DNA of 51,605 nucleotides from Lachnospiraceae bacterium (lineage in GTDB: Bacteria > Bacillota > Clostridia > Lachnospirales > Lachnospiraceae), in assembly GCA_023664345.1 (NCBI GenBank), contig JAMPFQ010000028.1, positions 1 to 51,605 on the forward strand, read 5' to 3'. A model generated the notes under the pieces. That model was not told the origin of the DNA and ran no database searches. It was given only the letters and a program-made list of their open reading frames with translations. This document shows, piece by piece, positions 45,256 through 51,605 of the stretch; positions within the stretch are counted from its first letter, which is position 1, and the number at the start of each line of letters is the position of its first letter. The position numbers were made by a program, and so were the translations under genes.

Positions 45256-45410
45256 GTCCTCCATTCTGCTGCTTTAAAATCTACGCCATAAAGTCCTGAT
45301 ATTGGGTGATTTGTGAGTAGTATGTGGAGTGAAGAAAAAAATATACATGCAGGATCGAGCCAGATCATGCACGCAATCTTTAAGATAAGCAGGAAAGGGA
45401 TTGGAAAAAT

Positions 45411-46190
45411 TTGGAATTCAGACCATGCATCGATATCCATAACGGACAGGTAAAGCAGATCGTAGGCGGAAGCCTTCGGGATAAAGGAGACCGGGCGAAG
45501 GAAAATTTCGTGGCGCAGCAGGATGCCGCGTATTATGCGGCTCTTTATCGGCGTTCAGGGCTGAAGGGCGGTCATATCATCCTGTTGAACGCCCGGGACA
45601 GCGCGTATCATGAGGCTTCCAGGCAGCAGGCTTTTTCAGCGCTGAAAGCGTATCCGGGAGGGCTTCAGGTGGGAGGCGGCATCACGCCGGACAACGCGGA
45701 AGAATACCTGAGGGCAGGCGCGTCCCATGTGATCGTCACGTCCTATGTCTTCCAGGAGGGCAGGATCCATTATGATAAGTTAGAGAAAATGACAAAAGCC
45801 GTAGGAAAGGAACATCTGGTGCTCGACGTCAGCTGTAAAAAGACGGAAGCGGGATATCAGGTGGTGACGGACCGTTGGCAGAAGCTGACGGAAGAGAAGA
45901 TGGACGGGGAACTCCTGGACAGGCTTTCGGATCATTGTGACGAATTCCTGATCCATGCGGTGGATGTGGAGGGCAAAGCCCGGGGGATCGAACAGGAGCT
46001 TGCCGCCATGCTGGGGCAGTGGGGAAAAAAGCCTGTGACCTATGCGGGCGGGGTACACAGCTACGAGGATCTGGAGCAGCTTCGCCGGATCGGAAATAAC
46101 CGGCTGAACGTGACAGTGGGGAGTGCGCTGGATCTGTTCGGAGGGACTTTAGAATGGGAAAAAATACTGGAAATATGCCGTTTGCAGTAG
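45411..46190 (+). CDS. hisA: HisA, eukaryotic-type phosphoribosyl-formimino-AICAR-P isomerase
   Basis: 259 residues from a TTG codon with AAAGGGA upstream. The protein opens FRPCIDIHNGQVKQIVGGSL and continues with FLQVGGGI-like LQVGGGITPDNAEEYLRAGA, IVTSYVF, VLDVSCKK, FLIHAVDVEGKARGIE and VTYAGGVHSYEDL. This pattern is much closer to yeast His6-type HisA than to ordinary bacterial HisA. It is a TIM barrel that isomerises ProFAR to PRFAR in histidine synthesis. No other his gene flanks it, so it is detached from the pathway operon here. Assignment by memory of the yeast sequence, hence the check suggested below. Confidence 0.85.
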   Translation: MEFRPCIDIHNGQVKQIVGGSLRDKGDRAKENFVAQQDAAYYAALYRRSGLKGGHIILLNARDSAYHEASRQQAFSALKAYPGGLQVGGGITPDNAEEYLRAGASHVIVTSYVFQEGRIHYDKLEKMTKAVGKEHLVLDVSCKKTEAGYQVVTDRWQKLTEEKMDGELLDRLSDHCDEFLIHAVDVEGKARGIEQELAAMLGQWGKKPVTYAGGVHSYEDLEQLRRIGNNRLNVTVGSALDLFGGTLEWEKILEICRLQ

Positions 46191-46260
46191 ATTTACTTGT
46201 AAAACTGCACAACCATCTCACAATATTTTAGAAAATTGTTACAAAAATATTAACCGGACA

Positions 46261-46289
46261 TTGATGAAAAAGTTTACTTATGGTAAAAT
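46261..46289 (+). promoter_or_regulatory. Promoter of the LytM-like/bactofilin operon
   Basis: TTGATG (46261-46266) and TAAAAT (46284-46289) with a 17-bp spacer, 29 bp before the ATG of the LytM-like gene. Confidence 0.65.
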
Positions 46290-46317
46290 AGAGTAGTTTA
46301 CCGGAGGTGACTATTTT

Positions 46318-47043
46318 ATGGGAAGAAAACGGCATAAGCGGAAAAAGAACCATGTTGTGCTTGTCACATCGGACGCTGTTGACGCAAAGCTGAAGCAGTT
46401 TCGTTTCCGGCCATGGATCTTACAGACGGTGATAGTGGTCTTCTGTGTATTGTGCGGTGCGGCCATCGGATATGTGTTCTATGAGACAGACGACAGGCTC
46501 CAGCAGACTACCAGGTCGGCTTCCGAGATAGAGCAGCTGGAGTTACAGAATCAGGAACTGACAGACCGTAACGCCGAGTTGGAATCGCTTCTGGCGGCGC
46601 AGGGCGAAAAGATCCAGATTCTCAGCGATACCGTCAATCAAAAAGTAGAGAGCGAGACGGCATTGCTGCAGCAGCTGGAGAGTCTGACCACTCCCGTGGA
46701 ATTGCCCCTGACCGGACGGGCGACTATGGAGGAGGTCACGGAGGGCAATCCCATGTGCATCTTCACGGGGGCTTCCGGGACCATGGCAGTAGCTACCGCG
46801 AACGGAACGGTGATCGCGGTGAACGATGATGTGGAGTACGGACACAATATCTGGGTGGATCATGGGAACGGTTACATCACGATCTACCGCAATCAGGGAG
46901 ACGCCATGGTAAAACAGGGAGAGACGGTAAAGCAGGGGGCGACGCTTTTCCTGATCGGTGAGGACAACAATAAGCTGGGATACCAGATGATGAGGGATAA
47001 CGAATATATCGATCCTATGGAAATGCTCATACTCAATGGGTAG
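46318..47043 (+). CDS. Degenerate M23/LytM-domain membrane protein
   Basis: 241 residues, with GGAGGTGA 7 nt upstream. A basic N-terminus is followed by one membrane helix (residues 34-58), a coiled coil (about 65-125, EIEQLELQNQELTDRNAELESL) and a LytM-like beta domain (about 145-238). The latter has IWVDHGNGYITIYRN and KQGETVKQGATLFLIG, but the zinc ligands are missing: the YAH position reads YRN, and the final HxH region reads LGYQMM. So it is probably a non-catalytic regulator or scaffold, like other degenerate LytM factors. It lies 48 bp upstream of a bactofilin, a common pairing in cell-shape control. Confidence 0.85.
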   Translation: MGRKRHKRKKNHVVLVTSDAVDAKLKQFRFRPWILQTVIVVFCVLCGAAIGYVFYETDDRLQQTTRSASEIEQLELQNQELTDRNAELESLLAAQGEKIQILSDTVNQKVESETALLQQLESLTTPVELPLTGRATMEEVTEGNPMCIFTGASGTMAVATANGTVIAVNDDVEYGHNIWVDHGNGYITIYRNQGDAMVKQGETVKQGATLFLIGEDNNKLGYQMMRDNEYIDPMEMLILNG

Positions 47044-47091
47044 GAGCGATATATTTCAAATAAATGTAATTGGATAGGATGGAGGATAAAA

Positions 47092-47598
47092 ATGATAGGG
47101 AAGAAAAATGAGATCAGGATCACAACGATCATCGGCAGGGACGCGGAGTGTAACGGCGATTTCAGCTCGGGGGGAAGCGTAAGGATCGACGGTACGGTCA
47201 ATGGTGATATCAATGTTGCCGAAACGGTCATCTTAGGGGCGACCGGTGTCGTCAATGGCGACATCGAGGCTAAGGTTGCCATTATCGGAGGTGAGATCAT
47301 AGGGAGCATCAATGCGCCTGAGAAGACGGAACTGACATCTACGGCAAGGGTTTTGGGAGATATCACTACCAAAACGATCGTCATTGATGAGAACGCGATA
47401 TTCCAGGGAAGCTGTAACATGAACCAGGAAGTTCCCGGCAAGAGGCCGAAACCCAGTTCCAAGGCAGTAAAAGCCGGCAAGAAGACCGCTAAAGCAGCCA
47501 TTGAGGAAGCATTGAAAGAAGTGGAGGATGCCAACAGAGAGGACAGTTCCGAGTCTGCGTTTGAAGCGGGGGGACGTATTTCTTCGGATGAGCAGTAA
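47092..47598 (+). CDS. Bactofilin (polymer-forming cytoskeletal protein)
   Basis: 168 residues. The central 100 residues form a right-handed beta-helix pattern with DGTVNGDINVAETVILGATG, VVNGDIEAKVAIIGGEIIGSI and ARVLGDITTKTIVIDENAIF, the bactofilin (PF04519) repeat. N-terminal and C-terminal tails are charged, and the C-terminus is Lys/Ala/Glu-rich. It should polymerise without nucleotide and localise wall enzymes. Together with the upstream LytM-like membrane protein it probably forms a morphogenetic unit, as seen in other bacteria. A strong terminator follows. Confidence 0.93.
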   Translation: MIGKKNEIRITTIIGRDAECNGDFSSGGSVRIDGTVNGDINVAETVILGATGVVNGDIEAKVAIIGGEIIGSINAPEKTELTSTARVLGDITTKTIVIDENAIFQGSCNMNQEVPGKRPKPSSKAVKAGKKTAKAAIEEALKEVEDANREDSSESAFEAGGRISSDEQ

Positions 47599-47637
47599 GA
47601 TTATCGGAGCACGACCGATCAGGGTTTAAAACAACAG

Positions 47638-47682
47638 CCCCCGGCGCAGCGCGTTCAGATGCGTGTGCCGGGGGTCAGCTTT
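47638..47682. terminator. Bidirectional terminator between bactofilin and yerC
   Basis: CCCCCGGCGCA (47638-47648) pairs with TGTGCCGGGGG (47664-47674, one G-T pair), followed by a TTTT run. Upstream A-rich DNA suits the minus strand. Confidence 0.85.
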
Positions 47683-47688
47683 TCCGGC

Positions 47689-48009
47689 TTATGTAAGATC
47701 CTTTTTCCTTTCTTCCGCGTCAGGGTTTTCCATGCGCCCGAATACCATTTCATATCCGTCATTGCCGTAATTCAGGGAACGGTTCACGCGGCTGATGGTG
47801 GCGGTGGATGCGCCGGTCTGTTCCGCGATCTCCAGATAGGTCTTGCGTTTCGTCAGCATGGAGGCCACTTCAAAACGCTGGGACAGGGAAAGCAGTTCGT
47901 TGACGGTACACAGATCTTCAAAGAAACGGTAGCATTCCTCCCGCGTCCTCAGGCAGAGAACCGCGTCAAACAGGGAATCCACAGCTTCGGTCTTTATCTT
48001 CTTATTCAT
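47689..48009 (-). CDS. YerC/YecD-family TrpR-related regulator
   Basis: 106 residues from ATG at 48009, with GAGAGGTG upstream. The TrpR-like helix-turn-helix appears as ELLSLSQRFEVASMLTKRKTYLEIAEQTGASTATISRVNRSL, the hallmark of the YerC/YecD family. The C-terminal tail is short and charged. The members are DNA-binding proteins of poorly known target. The gene stands alone, convergent with bactofilin. Confidence 0.9.
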   Translation of the reverse strand: MNKKIKTEAVDSLFDAVLCLRTREECYRFFEDLCTVNELLSLSQRFEVASMLTKRKTYLEIAEQTGASTATISRVNRSLNYGNDGYEMVFGRMENPDAEERKKDLT

Positions 48010-48186
48010 GCAGCACCTCTCAATTTACTTTTACACTGTAAAGCTTTACAGTTTTACATCCCACATTTTAGCACATCGGAACTGTTGTGTAAAGGCTGGA
48101 ACAGAAAAGAAATAGTTGCCATGTAGTATTGAATACTATATAATAAAAGCAGCACATTTTAACCGGCACGGAAGTGAGGAATACGT

Positions 48187-48876
48187 ATGACGATCAACAA
48201 CGGGGATCTACTGAACAGCATACTGGCAAGCCTTGACAGGATACGGCATATCGATCCTGACGATGTTCCCAACATCGATCTGTATATGGATCAGGTCACT
48301 ACTTTCATGGATACGAAACTCAGATCCTCATCCAGATTTCCGGATGAGGATAAGATCCTGACCAAGACCATGATCAATAATTACGCGAAAAATGACCTTT
48401 TGCCGCCGCCCGTGAAAAAGAAATATTCCAAGGAGCATGTGCTGCTGCTGATCTTTATCTACTATTACAAGGGCATCCTGTCCATCAGTGATATTCAGAC
48501 GCTGCTGAAACCTGTCACGGAAAAATATTTTCAGACAGGCGGGGACTTTAATCTGGAGACGATATATAAAGAAGTGTTCAGTATGGAAAAAGCGGAGGTC
48601 GAGACGCTGAAAAAGGATGTCATCAGAAAATACCGCGCAGCGGAACAGACCTTTCAGGATGCGCCGGAAGAAAGCACGGATTTTCTGCGAAAATTTTCCT
48701 TTATCTGTGCCCTCAGTTATGATGTGTATGTGAAAAAACTGATGATCGAAAAGATCGTTGACGAACTGGCGCAGGAGAGGGAAGCAGGCCGTCCGGCGGC
48801 GAAAGGTGACAATAAAAAGAAAAATAATAAGGGCGAAAAGCCGGAAAACGGAGGAATGGAACATGAAAGATCCTAA
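48187..48876 (+). CDS. DUF1836 protein with MerR-like N-terminus
   Basis: 229 residues. MINNYAKNDLLPPPVKKKYSKEHVLLLIFIYYYKGILSISDIQTLL is the DUF1836 core, resembling a MerR-type winged helix. Helical residues follow, then a Lys/Asn/Gly-rich tail (GDNKKKNNKGEKPENGG). Members are thought to be DNA-binding regulators, but no target is known. The gene overlaps the HIT gene by 14 bp, implying coupled translation. Confidence 0.85.
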   Translation: MTINNGDLLNSILASLDRIRHIDPDDVPNIDLYMDQVTTFMDTKLRSSSRFPDEDKILTKTMINNYAKNDLLPPPVKKKYSKEHVLLLIFIYYYKGILSISDIQTLLKPVTEKYFQTGGDFNLETIYKEVFSMEKAEVETLKKDVIRKYRAAEQTFQDAPEESTDFLRKFSFICALSYDVYVKKLMIEKIVDELAQEREAGRPAAKGDNKKKNNKGEKPENGGMEHERS

Positions 48877-49282
48877 TTGTGGTTATTGCATGAGAGGGGA
48901 ACTGCTGGACAAGTTCGGTATCTTTATCTGTGACCTGAAAGTCAGCAGCCTGATCTTATTTAAGGAGCAGTCAAAGCCCGGCAGATGCATTGTGGCGTAC
49001 AAGGATCATGTCAGCGAGATCGTGGATATTTCCGATGAGGAAAGAAATCTGTTCATGGCGGATGTGGCCCACGCGGCGAAAGCGATCCATGCTGCTTTCC
49101 ATCCGGATAAGCTGAATTACGGGGCATACGGCGATACGGGGTGCCATCTGCACATGCACCTCTGCCCCAAGTACGAGGGTGGGGACGAGTGGGGCGGCAC
49201 GTTCCAGATGAATCCCGGGAAGGCTTTCCTTGCGGAGGCGGAGTACGCGGAGATGATAGAGAAGATCAAGGCGGCGCTGTAA
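48863..49282 (+). CDS. HIT-family protein
   Basis: 139 residues from ATG 48863, with GGAGG 8 nt upstream; a longer in-frame reading lies within the DUF1836 gene. The histidine triad is GCHLHMHLCPKY with His at 95, 97 and 99; DHVSEIVDISDEE and NYGAYGDTGCHLH also fit. HIT proteins hydrolyse or transfer nucleoside monophosphates from adenosine-based substrates. Two Cys pairs at the N-terminus (CGYC) recall a zinc site in some HIT proteins. Confidence 0.92.
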   Translation: MKDPNCGYCMRGELLDKFGIFICDLKVSSLILFKEQSKPGRCIVAYKDHVSEIVDISDEERNLFMADVAHAAKAIHAAFHPDKLNYGAYGDTGCHLHMHLCPKYEGGDEWGGTFQMNPGKAFLAEAEYAEMIEKIKAAL

Positions 49283-49357
49283 GCGTCAGCGTGGATTTTT
49301 GTAACTTTTTTCATGGATATCTCATAAGATAAAGCATCACAAAAAAGGGAGGCTATT

Positions 49358-50377
49358 ATGAGATCATCTATGAAAAGGCTGTTTAGCAAAGGAACGCTGG
49401 CGGTGATAACAGCCATGGCTGCGCTGTCAGGCTGCGGGAGTGATGGGAAGACCGGGGACAGCGGAAAGACGAAAGTGGTTCTGAATGAGGTGGCTCATTC
49501 CATTTTTTACGCGCCCATGTATGTGGCGATCGAGAAAGGTTACTTCGCGGAGGAGGGCATCGACATAGAACTTGTCACAGGCTTCGGCGCGGATAAGACC
49601 ATGACGGCGGTGCTGACCGGAGAAGCGGACATCGGTTTCATGGGAAGCGAAAGTACGATCTATACCTATGCGGGCGGCACGGAAGACTATGTGGTGAACT
49701 TCGCGCAGCTGACCCAGCGGGCCGGGAATTTCCTGGTGTCCAGGGAACCCATCGACAACTTTGAATGGAGCATGCTGGTGGGAAAGGATGTGCTGGGAGG
49801 CCGGGCAGGCGGCATGCCTGAGATGGTGTTCGAGTATATCCTGAATAAGAACGGGATCGACCCCATGGCGGATCTGGCCATTGACCAGAGCATCGATTTC
49901 GGATCCACCGCGGCGGCGTTTTCCGGCGGACAGGGGGATTTCACGGTAGAATTTGAGCCTCACGCCACTGCACTGGAGCAGAAGGGCGAGGGCTACGTAG
50001 TGGCATCCCTGGGCGAGGATTCCGGCTATGTGCCGTACACCTCTTTCTCCGCCAAGAAGAGTTATCTGGAGAAAAACAAGGCTGTGGTGCAGGCATTTAC
50101 GAACGCCCTCCAGAAGGGCATGGACTTTGTGCAGAGCCATACCCCGGAGGAGATTGCGGAAGCAATCGCGCCTCAGTTTGCGGAGACGGATATGGAGACC
50201 CTGACCACGATCGTGGAGCGGTATTACAATCAGGATACCTGGAAAGATAACCTGGTCTTTGAGGAGGATGCCTTTGACCTGCTGCAGAACATCCTGGATG
50301 ATTCCGGGGTGCTGAAAGAGAGAGTGCCCTATGGGGATCTGGTGACGAGGGAGTTTGCGGAAGAGGCGGCGAAATAA
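49358..50377 (+). CDS. ABC-type substrate-binding lipoprotein (NMT1/SsuA-like)
   Basis: 339 residues, with AAGGGAGG 5 nt before the ATG. The signal peptide ends in the lipobox ALSGC (Cys at about 26). The mature protein has VLNEVAHSIFYAPMYVAIEKGYFAEEGIDIEL and MTAVLTGEADIGFMGSESTIY, the pattern of the nitrate/sulfonate/taurine and HMP (THI5) binding group. No permease or ATPase lies on either side; a terminator follows. It may feed a transporter encoded elsewhere. The substrate cannot be read from sequence. Confidence 0.88.
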   Translation: MRSSMKRLFSKGTLAVITAMAALSGCGSDGKTGDSGKTKVVLNEVAHSIFYAPMYVAIEKGYFAEEGIDIELVTGFGADKTMTAVLTGEADIGFMGSESTIYTYAGGTEDYVVNFAQLTQRAGNFLVSREPIDNFEWSMLVGKDVLGGRAGGMPEMVFEYILNKNGIDPMADLAIDQSIDFGSTAAAFSGGQGDFTVEFEPHATALEQKGEGYVVASLGEDSGYVPYTSFSAKKSYLEKNKAVVQAFTNALQKGMDFVQSHTPEEIAEAIAPQFAETDMETLTTIVERYYNQDTWKDNLVFEEDAFDLLQNILDDSGVLKERVPYGDLVTREFAEEAAK

Positions 50378-50397
50378 GCAGATTGCAAAATTTGTAA

Positions 50398-50448
50398 AGA
50401 AGGCATTGCAGGATTAATAACTTTGGTGATTCTGCGATGCCCTCTTTT
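50398..50448 (+). terminator. Terminator after the substrate-binding lipoprotein
   Basis: GGCATTGCAG (50402-50411) pairs with CTGCGATGCC (50432-50441), one mismatch, extended by AGA/TCT pairs and followed by CTCTTTTG. The next 130 bp hold no supported gene. Confidence 0.8.
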
Positions 50449-50582
50449 GCACAGCAGTACGATTCCTGCGGGCAATGCACAAATGCCATAAAGGGACGGA
50501 ACAGCACAGGACAGGCAGATAGTATCTTGCGCTGGCATCACCGTATATCGCGAGGAAGTTTTCGGTGTATGAGGGTTATGAT

Positions 50583-50861
50583 TTATGAGAACTTAGCAAA
50601 CAGTATAATATGGAACATGTCATCCTCAGAATAACAGCTTACACTACCGCCTATCTTATCGGAAAAAGCCTTTACACTCTGCATACCCAAACCATGATTT
50701 TTGTTGCACTGGATTTTCGCGTTTACTTGTTTTTCCTGCCGGTCAAAGTCTTTCACGCAGTCAAACGCATTATCCAGCAAATTTGCAATAACCATGGCAA
50801 ATGTTACACGCCGTTTTATCAGGAAAATTCCGGTGAAATCGTGGGCAAGTTTTTTTTGGTA
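50583..50861 (-). pseudogene. GHKL histidine kinase remnant with internal deletions
   Basis: Read on the minus strand, the frame begins YQKKLAHDF (an H-box-like start), jumps to VTFAMVIANLLDNAFDC (N-box) and then from VNAKIQCNK to NHGLGMQSVKAFSDKIGGSV (G2 box), ending in a short tail. The spacing between these blocks is far smaller than in AgrC/GHKL kinases, so pieces have been deleted in frame. The sensor part is absent. GC-rich small hairpins (GCCGC/GCGGC, GGCAAG/CTTGCC) lie at its upstream edge, 50864-50902. Confidence 0.65.
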
Positions 50862-50921
50862 CGCCGCAGGAATGCGGCAAGGCGGACTTGCCGAAATGAG
50901 AGCCTGACTTGTCCGGCGCGT

Positions 50922-51407
50922 TCATTTCAGCCGTATGTTCTTGATGGCCCACAGCTGCAGCGCTTTGGCGTTGGTGCTGATCTTCTCCAGGGAATCCAGG
51001 ATTGCCTGGAAAGCGGGCCGCTCATTTTCCTCGATCACGCCGTCCTCGGAAATGGCGATCAGGGAGGCACGGAGGGAGTCGATGTCTTTCAGGGAACCCA
51101 GGACTTTCAGGGCCAGACGGTCGAAGTCGTCTATGGTCACCTCGGGAACGCTTTTTTTGCCGATGGGACATTCCCGGGCACAGTAGGCGTTGCAGAGTTC
51201 CGGGGCATTATAGGCCTCCGCCATGGCGTTGACCTCCTCAGGGTAGGGCGAGATGGTATCCAGTTCGATCCTGGCCAGCCGCGTGCGGTCGATACCGACG
51301 ATTTCAGCCGCCTTTTCCCGGCTGGTGAAGTCGCTGTTCGTTTTTGCCGCCTCGGAACGCGCCAGGTAGTACATATTATCAGCTGCTTTTGTGGCTTTTT
51401 TTCCCAT
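50922..51407 (-). CDS. Helix-turn-helix protein with Cys motif
   Basis: 161 residues from ATG at 51407. The first 75 residues contain an XRE-like HTH (SREKAAEIVGIDRTRLARIE), followed by a Cys-rich segment NAYCARECPIGKK and a helical C-terminal domain. The CxxxC pair might bind metal. Proteins with this organisation occur in Lachnospiraceae as HTH regulators; no target is visible. The upstream minus-strand DNA is AT-rich with TATA-like boxes, but the ribosome site is weak. Confidence 0.75.
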   Translation of the reverse strand: MGKKATKAADNMYYLARSEAAKTNSDFTSREKAAEIVGIDRTRLARIELDTISPYPEEVNAMAEAYNAPELCNAYCARECPIGKKSVPEVTIDDFDRLALKVLGSLKDIDSLRASLIAISEDGVIEENERPAFQAILDSLEKISTNAKALQLWAIKNIRLK

Positions 51408-51519
51408 GTCAGAATTTTCCCCTATTCACTATATTTTAGATTACCGGAATCATATTTTCTTTAGTTTATTAGAAATCTGTCGATTTGTAAAGCGGTTATG
51501 TAAAAAGCCATTCTCAGCG

Positions 51520-51605
51520 GTAACAGTTCAGCCGCGATGGTACCTGGCGGCTTGCGGATAAAGGGACGGAGCCGGGACAGCAGGGGCATCTTTCCGTGAC
51601 GGCTC
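51520..51605. repeat. Right copy of window-terminal inverted repeat
   Basis: It begins GTAACAGTTCAGCCGCGATG and is the near reverse complement of positions 1-86. It runs off the window end. Its first 14 bases equal the terminus of the MITE-like element at 11826. Confidence 0.85.

Overview
The window looks like a chromosomal contig from a spore-forming, low-to-mid GC Firmicute, most likely a Lachnospiraceae member (Clostridia). This rests on the gene order dgt-like/dnaG/rpoD/trmK, SpoIVB peptidase, class III fructose bisphosphatase, a CmpB-type 'putative ABC permease', a YlmH-type S4 protein, a YerC/TrpR-like regulator, class A RNase P RNA, strong AGGAGG ribosome binding sites and occasional TTG starts. 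No rRNA, CRISPR array or intact transposase is present. Both window ends carry an 86-bp inverted repeat (1-86 and 51520-51605, about 82/86 identical), so the window is probably a contig bounded by copies of a dispersed repeat.

Layout. 0.1-3.3 kb: tRNA-Leu(CAG), then a three-gene acyltransferase / zinc-ribbon membrane protein / alpha-beta hydrolase cluster. 3.4-11.3 kb: a housekeeping run (dGTPase-like, dnaG, rpoD, trmK, nucleoside kinase, GT-C membrane protein). 11.3-16.5 kb: rnpB, a 201-bp MITE-like element, a His-rich COG0523 GTPase with a second GTPase-like protein fused to a DUF1980-like domain, ylmH, three tandem hairpin repeats and a membrane protein. 16.5-29.3 kb: a two-component system, citrate synthase, a chemoreceptor, a DUF2974 hydrolase, a glutamine amidotransferase, YfhO, a 28-residue mini-ORF and spoIVB.

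29.3-36.8 kb is an accessory island of lower GC, rich in decayed genes: a frameshifted AT-rich gene, a Phd/YoeB toxin-antitoxin pair, an internally deleted ATPase, a serine recombinase, a BspA-like leucine-rich repeat gene with an in-frame stop, a deleted AlbA/AAA_4-type regulator and a large lipoprotein. 36.8-51.6 kb returns to core genes: typA, an SSB-like protein, a corrinoid adenosyltransferase, dapA-dapB under a lysine riboswitch, fbp, a Gly/Thr/Ser-rich lipoprotein with an unusual duplicated leader, a eukaryotic-type HisA, a degenerate LytM protein next to a bactofilin, yerC, DUF1836, a HIT protein, an orphan substrate-binding lipoprotein, a GHKL kinase remnant and an HTH protein.

The most striking observation is at 32.28-32.49 kb. 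Directly downstream of the serine recombinase lie two 24-bp near-identical inverted sites (23/24) flanking about 160 bp. Inside that segment is a near-consensus promoter (TTGACA-17-TATACT) pointing away from the next gene. Inversion would aim it at a strong ribosome binding site and the zinc-ribbon/leucine-rich-repeat gene. This has the architecture of an invertible-promoter phase switch, here in the OFF orientation, and the controlled gene carries a nonsense codon.
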